Part shown: one piece after another, positions 22,802 through 31,312 of the stretch | How positions within the stretch are numbered: the stretch's first letter is position 1 | Layout of the letters: each line of letters starts with the position of its first letter | Source of the DNA: Ideonella alba | Lineage (GTDB): Bacteria > Pseudomonadota > Gammaproteobacteria > Burkholderiales > Burkholderiaceae_C | Assembly: GCF_018069875.1 (NCBI RefSeq) | Contig: NZ_JAGQDF010000005.1 | Span: forward strand, 372,001 to 436,000 | Reading direction: 5' to 3' | DNA: 64,000 nucleotides | Position numbers and translations under genes: made by a program | Notes under the pieces: model-generated | Told to the model about the DNA's origin: nothing | The model's input: the letters and a program-made list of their open reading frames with translations, nothing else | Databases searched by the model: none

Positions 22802-25327
22802 TCAGGTGTTCGAGGTGGCGCGCACTTCCTCGATGGTGGTGATGCCCTGCAGCACCTTCTCGATGCCGTCCTGGCGCAGGGTGCGCATGCCTTCGGCGAT
22901 GGCCTGGGCCTGGATCAGCTCGGCGCGTGAGCCGGTCTGGATCAGGTGGCGCACGCCGCGGCTGACGCTCAGCAGCTCGTGCAGGCCGGCGCGACCGCGG
23001 AAGCCGCTGCCCTCGCAGTGATCGCAGCCCGGGCTGCGCCAGGCCAGCAGCTTGCCGTCGCGGCCGAAGCGGGTGGTCCAGTCGGCGATCAGCGCGTCGG
23101 GGTTGGGGCGGTTCTCGGCCTCGCCCCAGGCATGCAGGTAGTCGTCGACCAGCTCCTGCAGCGGCTCGGCGCCGATGGGCGTGGACTGCCGGCACTTCGG
23201 GCAGATGCGGCGCACCAGGCGCTGGGCCAGCACGGCCAGCAGCGAGTCGGCGAAGTTGAACGGGTCCATGCCCATGTCCAGCAGGCGGGTCACCGTCTCG
23301 GCGGCGCTGTTGGTGTGCAGCGTGGACATCACCAGGTGGCCGGTCAGCGAGGATTCCACCGCGATCTGCGCGGTCTCGGCGTCGCGGATCTCGCCCACCA
23401 TGATCACGTCCGGGTCGGCGCGCAGGAAGGCGCGCAGGGCGCGGGCGAAGGTCCAGTCGATCTTCGGGTTCACCTGCACCTGGCGCAGGCCGGCCTGGGT
23501 GATTTCCACCGGGTCCTCGGCCGTCCAGATCTTGCGGTCCGGGGTGTTGATCTCGGCCATCGCCGAGTGCAGCGTGGTGGTCTTGCCCGAGCCGGTCGGG
23601 CCCACGCACAGCACCATGCCGTAGGGGCGCTCGATCGCGCGCACCAGCGCGCTGCGGTTGGCCGGTGACAGCCCCAGGTTGGCCAGCGGGATCGGCTTGG
23701 CCGAGGCCAGGATCCGCAGCACCGCGTCCTCGAGGTTGTTGTTGGTGGGGATCGTCGCCACCCGCAGCTCGATCGGGCAGCTGGGCACGAAGCGGGCGAA
23801 GTTGATCTTGCCGTCCTGCGGCCGGCGACGCTCGGAGATGTCGAGGTCGCACATGATCTTGATGCGCGCCAGCAGCGCCTGGCGGTAGGTGTGCGGCAGC
23901 TCCAGGTAGGGCCTGAGCACGCCGTCGCGGCGGAAGCGGATGCGCACCTTCTCGCGGCCGGGCTGGGCCTCGATGTGGATGTCCGAGACGTTCTGCTGGT
24001 GCGCCTCGTAGATCATGGTGTTGATCAGGCGGACCAGCGAGTTGTCGGACTGCTCGACCGGCTTGTCCTCGACCAGGTCGCGCTCCTGGGGCGCGTCTTC
24101 CAGCGCGGCCAGCAGCTTGCCGGTGCCGCCTTCGTCCAGCGCTGCCATGCCGGAGCCTTCCAGCGTGGCGGTGGCGGTGGCCTCGGTGATGCCGTGGCGC
24201 GCATAGATGGACTGCACCAGCAGCGCCATGTCCTCCTGGATCGGCAGGACGGGCATCACCTTGGACTGGGTGATGAACTCGATCTCGTCGATGGCCTGGC
24301 GCTTGGACGGGTCGTCGATCGCCAGCACCAGGCGGCCGTTCATCTCGGACAGCGGCACCGCCAGCAGGCGCCTCGCGGCGCCCAGCGGCAGGCGCGAGAT
24401 CACGGCCGGATCGATCGGATAGGCCTCGACGTCCACCACCGGATAGCCCATCTTGCGGGCCAGCGCGGTGCGCAACTCATGGCGCTTGATGTCGCCGCGG
24501 TTGACCAGCAGTTCGCCCAGCGGCAGGCCCTTGTTGCTGCGCTGCTGGTCCAGGGCGGCCTCGAGCTGCGGCTGGCTGATGTAGCCCAGCGCCACCAGCG
24601 CTTCGCCGATGCGCACCATCGGCATGCGCGACTGGGTGTCCAGCGCCGTGGCGAGCTGTTCCGGGGTGACGATCTTCTGCTGCAGCAGCACGTCGCCAAC
24701 GCGCTGCTGGCGCAACTGGGCCTGCTCAGCCAGGGCGGCGTGGATCTGGTCCGGGGTGGCCGAGGAGTCGGCCAGCAGCTGCTGGCCCAGGCTGGGCCCC
24801 ATGTCCCAGGACAGGTAAGCGTCGCGCGGCACGAACAGCCGGGTCACCTCGTCGCTGGCGGGTTCCACGGGCGGGAACAGGTACAGACCCTGGGCCGTCT
24901 CGACATGGCCAATGGTCTTGCCGCTCAGGGCCGGCGCATCGCGCAGCACCACGCGGTAGTCGACCTGGGGATGGAAGTCGATCAGCGCCTCGGGATGGGC
25001 CTGGCCGGGCGGCGGGTCGGGGCGCAGGATGCGCGGCAGGGCCACGCGGCGGAACTGCGTCAGGCGCAGCGGCATGGCGTTGCGCGAGGGCGGCACCCGC
25101 ACCATCACGTGGCCCATGGCGGGCTCGAAGGCGATCAGCTCGGCCTGCATGGTGCGGCCGTTCAGGCCCTCGATCAGGCACTCCTCGCCCTTGAGCAGCG
25201 GCTGGCTCAGCGCGTAGGCGGGGTAGGGCGGGGCGGGCCAGGCGAGCGACGACGTCCCCGGGTGATCGGAGGCGATCAGGTCCAGACCCTCCAGGGGAGG
25301 GAGATCGGGTGGCGTGCTGTCAGGCAT
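22802..25327 (-). CDS. GspE/PulE/PilB-type secretion ATPase without local partners
   Basis: This 841-residue protein has an unusual N-terminal region (residues 1-190) with a PilZ-like flavour (CLIEGLNGRTMQAELIAF, VMVRVPPSRNAMPLRLTQF). A GspE N-terminal (MshEN-type) domain follows, about 190-400 (LGQQLLADSSATPDQIHAAL, RIGEALVALGYIS). The ATPase core has Walker A GPTGSGKTTTLH near 576, an Asp box (IWTAEDPVE), Walker B VIMVGEIRDAETAQ and a His box. A zinc-binding CPKC...CDHC pair lies near 707 and 769. Such ATPases power type II secretion or type IV pilus assembly. No gspF, gspD or pilC lies nearby, so its machine is unknown. The start at MPDSTPPDLPPL was chosen because the longer frame upstream overlaps pcp. 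Confidence 0.88.
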   Translation of the reverse strand: MPDSTPPDLPPLEGLDLIASDHPGTSSLAWPAPPYPAYALSQPLLKGEECLIEGLNGRTMQAELIAFEPAMGHVMVRVPPSRNAMPLRLTQFRRVALPRILRPDPPPGQAHPEALIDFHPQVDYRVVLRDAPALSGKTIGHVETAQGLYLFPPVEPASDEVTRLFVPRDAYLSWDMGPSLGQQLLADSSATPDQIHAALAEQAQLRQQRVGDVLLQQKIVTPEQLATALDTQSRMPMVRIGEALVALGYISQPQLEAALDQQRSNKGLPLGELLVNRGDIKRHELRTALARKMGYPVVDVEAYPIDPAVISRLPLGAARRLLAVPLSEMNGRLVLAIDDPSKRQAIDEIEFITQSKVMPVLPIQEDMALLVQSIYARHGITEATATATLEGSGMAALDEGGTGKLLAALEDAPQERDLVEDKPVEQSDNSLVRLINTMIYEAHQQNVSDIHIEAQPGREKVRIRFRRDGVLRPYLELPHTYRQALLARIKIMCDLDISERRRPQDGKINFARFVPSCPIELRVATIPTNNNLEDAVLRILASAKPIPLANLGLSPANRSALVRAIERPYGMVLCVGPTGSGKTTTLHSAMAEINTPDRKIWTAEDPVEITQAGLRQVQVNPKIDWTFARALRAFLRADPDVIMVGEIRDAETAQIAVESSLTGHLVMSTLHTNSAAETVTRLLDMGMDPFNFADSLLAVLAQRLVRRICPKCRQSTPIGAEPLQELVDDYLHAWGEAENRPNPDALIADWTTRFGRDGKLLAWRSPGCDHCEGSGFRGRAGLHELLSVSRGVRHLIQTGSRAELIQAQAIAEGMRTLRQDGIEKVLQGITTIEEVRATSNT

Positions 25328-25474
25328 GGTGTCGCAAAATGGACGACGGAGCGGTATCGATCCTAGTGGTGACCCGGATGCGGCAAAGCGCCGAACAGGG
25401 GCCTCCCGGACGCCCAATCCCGGCGGCTGCGTCAGTGCGGCCCCGACCATGACGCCCCCCGTTGCGGAGGACCG

Positions 25475-26122
25475 ATGAGCCCACCGTGGCTGCTGCTGAC
25501 CGGCTTCGAGCCCTTCGCGGGCGATACCCTGAACCCGTCCTGGGAACTGGCCCGACGGCTGGACGGTGAGCGCTTCGGCGCGTGGACGGTGCGGGCCCGC
25601 TGCCTGCCCTGCCGCTTCGACACGGCGCCAGCGGTCCTGGGCCAGGCGCTGGCGGATGAACCGGCCGCGGTGGTCTGCCTGGGTCTGGCGGGCTCGCGCG
25701 CCGCGCTGTCGGTCGAGCGCGTGGCGGTGAACCTGGTCGACGCCCGCATTCCCGACAACGACGGCGTCCGGCCGACGGACCAGCCGGTCGTGGCCGGCGC
25801 GCCGTCGGCCTACTTCAGCCGCCTGCCGGTCAAGGCCATGGTGCACGCCGCCCGGCAGACCGGCGTGCCGGCCGAGTTGTCGCTGAGCGCCGGCAGCTTC
25901 GTCTGCAACCAGATCTTCTACACGCTGCTGCACGCCCTGCAGCACCGCCCCAGCATCCCGGCGGGATTTGTCCATGTGCCGCGCCTGCCGGACATGCCCG
26001 GGGGCGACGGACCCGGTCGCCCGCTGCCCCTGGACGACCAGTGGCGAGGGTTGCGGGCGATGCTGGCGGCCGTGGCGGCCGGCGGGCCGGATCGCCGTGA
26101 CTTTGGTGGCGCCCTCGACTGA
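25475..26122 (+). CDS. pcp: Pyroglutamyl-peptidase I
   Basis: This 215-residue cysteine peptidase (family C15) removes N-terminal pyroglutamate from peptides in the cytosol. The catalytic triad is visible: Glu in LGLAGSRAALSVERVAVN, Cys in SAGSFVCNQIFY and His in AGFVHVPRLP. The opening LLTGFEPFAGDTLNPSWE is diagnostic. A strong Shine-Dalgarno GCGGAGGA precedes the ATG. It is divergent from the secretion ATPase gene with a 147-nt gap. Length and motifs match the family. Confidence 0.94.
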   Translation: MSPPWLLLTGFEPFAGDTLNPSWELARRLDGERFGAWTVRARCLPCRFDTAPAVLGQALADEPAAVVCLGLAGSRAALSVERVAVNLVDARIPDNDGVRPTDQPVVAGAPSAYFSRLPVKAMVHAARQTGVPAELSLSAGSFVCNQIFYTLLHALQHRPSIPAGFVHVPRLPDMPGGDGPGRPLPLDDQWRGLRAMLAAVAAGGPDRRDFGGALD

Positions 26123-26223
26123 GGTCTCAGTAGAAGGGGGGATGTCCAGCCACGCCGGGCCTGCATAGACTCCGCGCCACGCTGTATCCCCCAACCGAGA
26201 CAAGCAGTACAAGGAGTCTCCCG

Positions 26224-27483
26224 ATGCCGTTGTCCTTCCGCCCCCTCTTTGCGTCGGCGCTTGCGCTGGCCGCCGCCCTGGCCAGCGGTCAGGTGCTCGC
26301 CGCCAAGCCGGTGGCCTACGCGGCCGAGAACGGCTTCGGCCAGTCCGACGCCCTGCTGATCGAGCTCAAGAACAGCGGCACCCGTGCCGTGGTGGTGACC
26401 CCGCTGGGCCGTGGCCAGGGCGCGGTGTCGACGGTGGCCGGTTTCCAGGTGGTGACCCTGGACACGCCCTACACCGAAGAGCAGGACGGCCCGATCGCCG
26501 ACTGCGACGGCCTGCCCACCCGGGTGCGCCACGACACGACCCAGGTCGGCACGCGTCTGCGCAGCGGCACGGCCAACAAGGGCCTGTCCGAGCTGTCCTA
26601 CGCCGGCACCGACACCACGCTGGACGGCTGTGACGCCGGCAAGGTGGTGAGCTGGGGCGGCTTCGTGGCCGGCCAGGGCACCAACACCATTCACCGCAAC
26701 CTGGCCCAGATCCCCGGTCTGGCCGATCTGGTCCCCGGCTCCACGCTGGCCGGCCTGAGCGCCGACCCGGGCACCGTGGTGAACAACCAGCTGGGCGCTG
26801 ACCTGGCCACCTTCGGCAGCGGCAGCCTGAGCTTTGCCCGCTCCGGCGCCACCGTGCCTTACACCGTCAATGCCGACGGCTGGATCGTGATGAGCCTGCC
26901 CACCGGCGCCCAGCGCGGCTACCTGCGCCTGGCGCTGGCCGACAACCGGGGCATGGAGCAGTGGCTCTCGGCCGACATGCTGGGTGGCGTGCCGCAAAAC
27001 CTGTGGTCGCCGCAGATGATGAAGCCGGTGGCCGGCACCGCCTGGGGCGCGGGTGCAGCCAACGCGCGGATCTGGGAATCGGCGATCTTCGCCAAGTCCA
27101 CCTTCCCGTTCTTCTTCTACCTGTACAAGGACGGCACGGGCGAGCGCGTCAGCAAGGACCTGGTGGCCGGCACCGAAAGCCGGGCGCCGCTGAGCGCCTG
27201 GACCGTGGATGGCAGCGGTGCGCTGGTCACCGAGCGCACCACCGGTGGCAGCCTGCTGCGCCGCCGCACCTGGCAGCCGCTGGCCCTGAACGGCAAGGCG
27301 ATGGGGGTGCTGGAATCGGAGACCGGCTACTTCCCTGATGGCAGCACGGTGGTCATCATCCCGCCGCGGGTCAATGCCTACATCGACCAGGGCAAGGCGG
27401 TGAAGCCGGCCGTGAAGCAGGCGGCGCGCCAGGCGACTCAGTCGCTGCGCTCGCCTTCGTCGAGCCGTTCGCTGTCGCGGTAA
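26224..27483 (+). CDS. Exported protein of unknown function
   Basis: I do not recognise this family. The 419-residue product has a signal peptide ending at about residue 26 (ASGQVLAAK) and no membrane segment after it. The mature part is rich in Gly, Ala and Thr with predicted beta strands, has one pair of cysteines (IADCDG, LDGCDAG) and ends in a basic Ser/Arg-rich tail (SPSSSRSLSR). No catalytic motif is apparent. AAGGAG lies just before the ATG, so translation is likely strong. The last 46 nt overlap, in antisense, the 3' end of the anti-sigma gene; the odd tail may result from this overlap. It stands alone, 101 nt after pcp. Confidence 0.75.
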   Translation: MPLSFRPLFASALALAAALASGQVLAAKPVAYAAENGFGQSDALLIELKNSGTRAVVVTPLGRGQGAVSTVAGFQVVTLDTPYTEEQDGPIADCDGLPTRVRHDTTQVGTRLRSGTANKGLSELSYAGTDTTLDGCDAGKVVSWGGFVAGQGTNTIHRNLAQIPGLADLVPGSTLAGLSADPGTVVNNQLGADLATFGSGSLSFARSGATVPYTVNADGWIVMSLPTGAQRGYLRLALADNRGMEQWLSADMLGGVPQNLWSPQMMKPVAGTAWGAGAANARIWESAIFAKSTFPFFFYLYKDGTGERVSKDLVAGTESRAPLSAWTVDGSGALVTERTTGGSLLRRRTWQPLALNGKAMGVLESETGYFPDGSTVVIIPPRVNAYIDQGKAVKPAVKQAARQATQSLRSPSSSRSLSR

Positions 27484-27659
27484 GCACGCCAGGGGCCCAT
27501 GGCGCCCCTGATCAGGTCCTGCTGCTTCGAGAACCGGGTGCAGGCGTCGCACATCGCCAGATGGGCGCGCAGCCGCAGGCGCTGCACCCAGTTCAGCGCC
27601 AGGTCCTGGCGCAGCAGCATCAGGCCGGCGGCCTGTCGGCAGGTCAGCCAGGGTTTCAT
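27438..27659 (-). CDS. Zinc-finger (zf-HC2) anti-sigma factor
   Basis: This is a 73-residue protein with the ZAS-type zinc motif HLAMCDACTRF (Hx3Cx2C), plus an upstream Cys in TCRQAAGLM as likely fourth ligand. Members of this class bind a partner ECF sigma factor and release it on oxidative or envelope stress. It lacks a membrane segment, so it is a cytosolic anti-sigma. Its ATG overlaps the sigma gene stop (ATGA), the usual arrangement for a sigma/anti-sigma pair. The 3' end overlaps the convergent exported-protein gene by 46 nt. It was called from length, zinc motif and position. Confidence 0.85.
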   Translation of the reverse strand: MKPWLTCRQAAGLMLLRQDLALNWVQRLRLRAHLAMCDACTRFSKQQDLIRGAMGPWRAYRDSERLDEGERSD

Positions 27660-28237
27660 CGGGCGCCCTTCACGGCCATGTCCTGGCCGAACCATTGCTG
27701 TTGCAGGCACTCGCGCAGGCGCAGCCGCGCCCGGTGCAGCAGCACCCACAGGTTGGACGGGGTGATGGCCAGCGTCTGGCAGACCTCGTCGCTGTCGAGC
27801 TCCAGCCATTCACGCATCAGGAACACGCGGCCCTGCACCGACGGCAGCTTCTCCACGCAGGCGTCCAGCACCGTCAGGAACTGGCGCTGACCCAGCGCCG
27901 AGTCGGGCATGCTGGGCCAGTCGGCCGGGGCATCCAGCCAGTGGCCGGACTTGTCGAACAGCAGCTCGTCCAGATCGGTCTCGTCGTCTTCGCCGGGCAG
28001 GGCGGCCTCGCGGTGCTGGCGGCGCAGCTGGTCGACCAGCTTGTGCTTGAGGATGCCCACCAGCCAGGTGCGCAGCTGCGACTGGCCCGCGAAGGACTGC
28101 GGTTTCTCCAGGGCTGCCAGCAGCGTGTCCTGCACCGCGTCCTCGGCCCAGGCCTCGTGGCGCAGCTGGCTGCGGGCATAGCGCATCAGCTGCGGTCGCA
28201 GCGCCTCGACGCGGTTGGCGAAGTCGTCCATGGTCAT
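27656..28237 (-). CDS. ECF-type RNA polymerase sigma factor
   Basis: This 193-residue sigma-70 family protein has region 2 (LRPQLMRYARSQLRHEAWAE, DAVQDTLLAAL, LRTWLVGILKHKLVD) and region 4 (LPSVQGRVFLMREWLELDSD, CQTLAITPSNLWVLLHRARL). Between them lies an acidic linker. The promoter it reads is unknown. Its start overlaps the tolA stop by one base (TGATG) and its stop overlaps the anti-sigma start, so tolA, sigma and anti-sigma are translated in series. That links sigma activity to expression of the Tol envelope system, an arrangement worth noting because tolB and pal usually occupy this place. Confidence 0.93.
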   Translation of the reverse strand: MTMDDFANRVEALRPQLMRYARSQLRHEAWAEDAVQDTLLAALEKPQSFAGQSQLRTWLVGILKHKLVDQLRRQHREAALPGEDDETDLDELLFDKSGHWLDAPADWPSMPDSALGQRQFLTVLDACVEKLPSVQGRVFLMREWLELDSDEVCQTLAITPSNLWVLLHRARLRLRECLQQQWFGQDMAVKGAR

Positions 28238-29109
28238 CAGTCCCGGGGTCTGAATCCGACCACAATGGTCGGCGGCACGCGGCCGTCGGTGTCGCGCGGC
28301 AGCACGCCGGTGCGGTCGACGGCGCGCAGCACGGCGTCATCCCAGACCTTGGAGCCACTGCTCTGGCTGATGCGTCGCCCGACGATGCTGCCGTCAGGTC
28401 CCACACGCAGTTCCACCTCGGCGCGCGGATTGCCCGCCACCTCTTCGGTGAGCACGATGTTGGGCTTGATCCGCGCGACGATGCGCCCGGCGTAGTTGGC
28501 CGAGGGCCCGGCGTCGCGCGCCGCGGCGCCGGTGCTGCCAGGCGCGCCCGTGCCCGTGGGGCCGCCGCCCAGCTGCTCGGCCATGCGCCGCATCTGCTCC
28601 TGGCGCAGCTTCTCGCGCTGGGCCTCGGCGGCCTTCTCCTTGCGCTGGGCTTCGAGCTTCTCGGCCTTGTCGCGCTCGGCTTTCTCCTGCTGGGCCTTGT
28701 CCTGCTGGGCTTTCTGCTCGCGCTCCTTGCGGCGCTGGTCCTCGGCGTCCTGGCGGGCCTTCTCCTCGCGCAAGCGGCGGGCCTTCTCGATCGCGATGTC
28801 GGCCTCGCGTTCGGCCGCCGGGGGCGGCGCCGGGGGCGTCACCACCGGGCGCGGTGGCGGCGTGGGCTCGGGGGTCTCGGCCGGCTCAGGCCGGGCGGGG
28901 GCGGCGATCTGCGGCACCGCGGCCCACAGCTCGGCGCTGACGGCAGCGGGCTCCTCGGTGCGCCACTGCACACCCAGGGCCAGCGCCGCCAGCAGCCCCG
29001 CATGGGCCAGGGCCGACATCGCCAGGCCGGCGCGCGGGCTGTCGGCGCTGGGCGGGCGCAGCGACTCGCGCGGCACCATCAGCGGAGGGGGCAGACCCAG
29101 GGAGGCCAT
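28237..29109 (-). CDS. tolA: TolA-type energy-transducing envelope protein (TonB C-terminal fold)
   Basis: This 290-residue inner-membrane protein has a single N-terminal anchor (residues 30-48, AMSALAHAGLLAALALGVQW). A Pro-rich stretch (70-105) is followed by a charged Ala/Lys/Glu/Arg coiled coil (106-185, many KA, EKA and QR repeats). The C-terminal domain (YAGRIVARIKPNIV, PRAEVELRVGPDGSIVGRR, VWDDAVLRAVDRTGVLPRD) is the TolA/TonB periplasmic fold. TolA spans the periplasm, links TolQR to the outer membrane and helps constriction at division. It is separated from tolR by a 242-nt array of 81-bp repeats, and runs directly into an ECF sigma gene. The start is the first ATG after the repeats; MVPRESL ten residues in is possible. 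Confidence 0.88.
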   Translation of the reverse strand: MASLGLPPPLMVPRESLRPPSADSPRAGLAMSALAHAGLLAALALGVQWRTEEPAAVSAELWAAVPQIAAPARPEPAETPEPTPPPRPVVTPPAPPPAAEREADIAIEKARRLREEKARQDAEDQRRKEREQKAQQDKAQQEKAERDKAEKLEAQRKEKAAEAQREKLRQEQMRRMAEQLGGGPTGTGAPGSTGAAARDAGPSANYAGRIVARIKPNIVLTEEVAGNPRAEVELRVGPDGSIVGRRISQSSGSKVWDDAVLRAVDRTGVLPRDTDGRVPPTIVVGFRPRD

Positions 29110-29111
29110 CT

Positions 29112-29350
29112 CAGTGGCGCCCGGCCGTCCGAAGCCACTGAGCGCCCCCTCGGGGGGCAGCGAACGACAGTGAGCGTGGGGGTGTCATGGGCCAGTGGCG
29201 CCCGGCCGTCCGAAGCCACTGAGCGCCCCCTTGGGGGGCAGCGAACGACAGTGAGCGTGGGGGCGTCATAGGCCAGTGGCGCCCGGCCGTCCGAAGCCAC
29301 TGAGCGCCCCCTTGGGGGGCAGCGAACGACAGTGAGCGTGGGGGCACCAT
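29112..29350. repeat. Three tandem copies of an 81-bp repeat between tolR and tolA
   Basis: Copies start at 29112, 29193 and 29274, each 81 bp apart; the third stops about 4 nt short. Each unit contains two hairpins: CAGTGGC paired with GCCACTG 15 nt later, and GCCCCC-TT-GGGGGC, the second followed by a conserved AGCGAACGACAGTGAGCG block. Copies differ at a few bases (TC or TT in the hairpin centre). Both strands stay open because 81 is a multiple of three, which creates spurious reading frames. The spacer interrupts the tol operon and could attenuate tolA expression. Confidence 0.92.
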
Positions 29351-29351
29351 G

Positions 29352-29780
<429 letters not shown>

Positions 29781-29787
29781 GGCCGGC

Positions 29788-30477
29788 TCAGCGCGTCGCG
29801 CCCGCCGGCGGGGCGGACACGTTGCGCTGCAGGATGTTGGAGAACTCCTCGGTGAAGCTCTCGAGCTGGATGGCGATGCGGTCGATGTCGCGCGCGAAGC
29901 GGTTGTAGCCGATCACCGCCGGGATCGCCGCGAACAGGCCGATCGCGGTGGCCACCAGCGCCTCGGCGATCCCCGGCGCCACCGTGGCCAGCGTCACCTG
30001 CTGCAGGTTCGACAGGCCGACGAAGGCATGCATGATCCCCCACACCGTGCCGAACAGGCCCACGTAGGGGCTGACCGAACCCACCGAGGCCAGGAAGCCC
30101 AGGTTGCCTTCAATCGCATCGAGCTCGCGCTGCAGGCTGGCCTTCATCGCACGGCGGGCGCCATCGAGCTGGGCGGCGGTGTCCAGGCGGCGCTCGCGCA
30201 GCTTCATGAACTCGCGCATGCCGCTGGCGAACAGCCGCTCCATCGGCGAGGTGTCCGGCCGCGTGCCGGCCGCCTGGTACAGGTCGGTGAGGTTCTTGCC
30301 GGACCAGAACTCCTGCTCGAACTGGTCGTTGCCGCGGCGCACGCGCCCCAGGCCCACCAGCTTGGCGAAGATCACGGTCCAGCTGGCCAGCGAGATCAGC
30401 AGCAGGCCGGCCACCACCAACTGGACGACCCAGCTGGCGTGGAGCACGAGGGAAACGATGGACAGGTCCTGGTTCAT
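29788..30477 (-). CDS. tolQ: Tol-Pal proton-channel subunit TolQ (ExbB family)
   Basis: This 229-residue protein has three membrane helices (about residues 14-38, 130-155, 168-195). The third contains the conserved APGIAEALVATAIGLFAAIP, and the second LGFLASVGSVSPYVGLFGTV. It forms the pentameric channel around TolR. Its start overlaps the ybgC stop as ATGA, and tolR follows after 7 nt, so translation is coupled along ybgC-tolQ-tolR. Confidence 0.96.
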   Translation of the reverse strand: MNQDLSIVSLVLHASWVVQLVVAGLLLISLASWTVIFAKLVGLGRVRRGNDQFEQEFWSGKNLTDLYQAAGTRPDTSPMERLFASGMREFMKLRERRLDTAAQLDGARRAMKASLQRELDAIEGNLGFLASVGSVSPYVGLFGTVWGIMHAFVGLSNLQQVTLATVAPGIAEALVATAIGLFAAIPAVIGYNRFARDIDRIAIQLESFTEEFSNILQRNVSAPPAGATR

Positions 30478-30914
30478 TCGGTGAGGTCGGCCTGCGGCTG
30501 CAGGCGGGCAATGATGTCGGAGGGAATGCGGCGCGGCCGGTGCTGGGCGCGGTCGATGCAGGCCACGGTGATCTGGCCTTCACACAGCAGTTGCTCGCCC
30601 AGGCGGCAGCGCTGCAGGAAGCTCAGCCGGGCGCGGCCGATCAGCTGCGGCTCGACGCTGACCTGCAGCGCGTCATCCAGGCGGGCCGAGCCCAGGTAGC
30701 GCAGCCGAGCGTCGGTGACCACGAAGAGGGCGCCCTCGCGCTCGGCCAAAGCCTGCTGCTCCACGCCTTGCGCACGCAGCCACTCGGTGCGGGCGCGCTC
30801 CATGAACTTCAGGTAGTTGGCGTAGAACACGATGCCGCCGGCGTCGGTGTCCTCCCAGTAGACGCGCACCGGCCACTCGAACACGGTCGTTGACGCGGCG
30901 GCGGCCAAGCTCAT
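30474..30914 (-). CDS. ybgC: Tol-Pal-associated acyl-CoA thioesterase YbgC
   Basis: This 146-residue hotdog-fold thioesterase has the 4HBT active-site stretch VYWEDTDAGGIVFYANYLKF (catalytic Asp in DTDAGG) and ERARTEWLR. In other proteobacteria it hydrolyses acyl-CoA or acyl-ACP thioesters and lies at the head of the tol operon, as here. The start MSLAAAASTTVFEW was preferred to a longer frame because its upstream part overlaps the neighbouring gene and is not conserved. The stop overlaps the tolQ ATG. Confidence 0.93.
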   Translation of the reverse strand: MSLAAAASTTVFEWPVRVYWEDTDAGGIVFYANYLKFMERARTEWLRAQGVEQQALAEREGALFVVTDARLRYLGSARLDDALQVSVEPQLIGRARLSFLQRCRLGEQLLCEGQITVACIDRAQHRPRRIPSDIIARLQPQADLTE

Positions 30915-30922
30915 GCGGCGGC

Positions 30923-31312
30923 TCAGCGCAGGCTGCGCTGGTACACCGGGCCCCACAGCGGGTGACCGGCCTCGGACTTGCCAAGCTGGAACTGGGGATC
31001 AGCGGCCCGCGCGGCGCGGAAGGCGGCTTCGCACTCGGTCTCGCGCTGGCTGGTGCAGAAGATGAAAGCGAGCGTCTTGTACGCCGACGCGCGGTCGCGC
31101 GGGCTGGCCAGTTGCAGGCGCAGCGCCTCCTGCAGCGCGGCCTCGGCCTCCGGGTACTGGGCGTCGTCGTACAGGCGCAGGCCGGCGATCAACTGGCGCT
31201 CGGCCGGGCGGTCGAGCACCTCGGCGACGCCGGTGGGCGGTGTGCTGCAGGCGGCCAGCCAGAGGCTGACCAGGCAGGCCAGGGCGGTGCGCAGCAGGGC
31301 AAGAGGACTCAT
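30923..31312 (-). CDS. Small TPR-like lipoprotein, possibly TssQ-type
   Basis: This is a 129-residue lipoprotein with lipobox LWLAAC at residues 17-22. The rest forms helical pairs (LIAGLRLYDDAQYPEAEAAL, ASAYKTLAFIFCTS) that resemble a short tetratricopeptide unit, then a GHPLWGPVYQR end. The last motif and the size recall the TssQ family of lipoproteins annotated as associated with type VI secretion, recalled from memory and not verified. No type VI genes lie in the window. Its start overlaps the kinase stop by one base, so the two are coupled. Confidence 0.65.
   Translation of the reverse strand: MSPLALLRTALACLVSLWLAACSTPPTGVAEVLDRPAERQLIAGLRLYDDAQYPEAEAALQEALRLQLASPRDRASAYKTLAFIFCTSQRETECEAAFRAARAADPQFQLGKSEAGHPLWGPVYQRSLR

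Noticed and set aside
25328-26212. Extended N-terminus for the secretion ATPase, about 295 extra codons
   Set aside because: The extension runs antisense through pcp, which has a full catalytic triad and a strong ribosome site.
29112-29350. Possible CRISPR array
   Set aside because: Units are 81 bp with no unique spacers and no cas genes; it is a plain tandem repeat.
30923-31312. A type VI secretion locus
   Set aside because: Only one lipoprotein with possible TssQ resemblance; none of the core tss genes is present.
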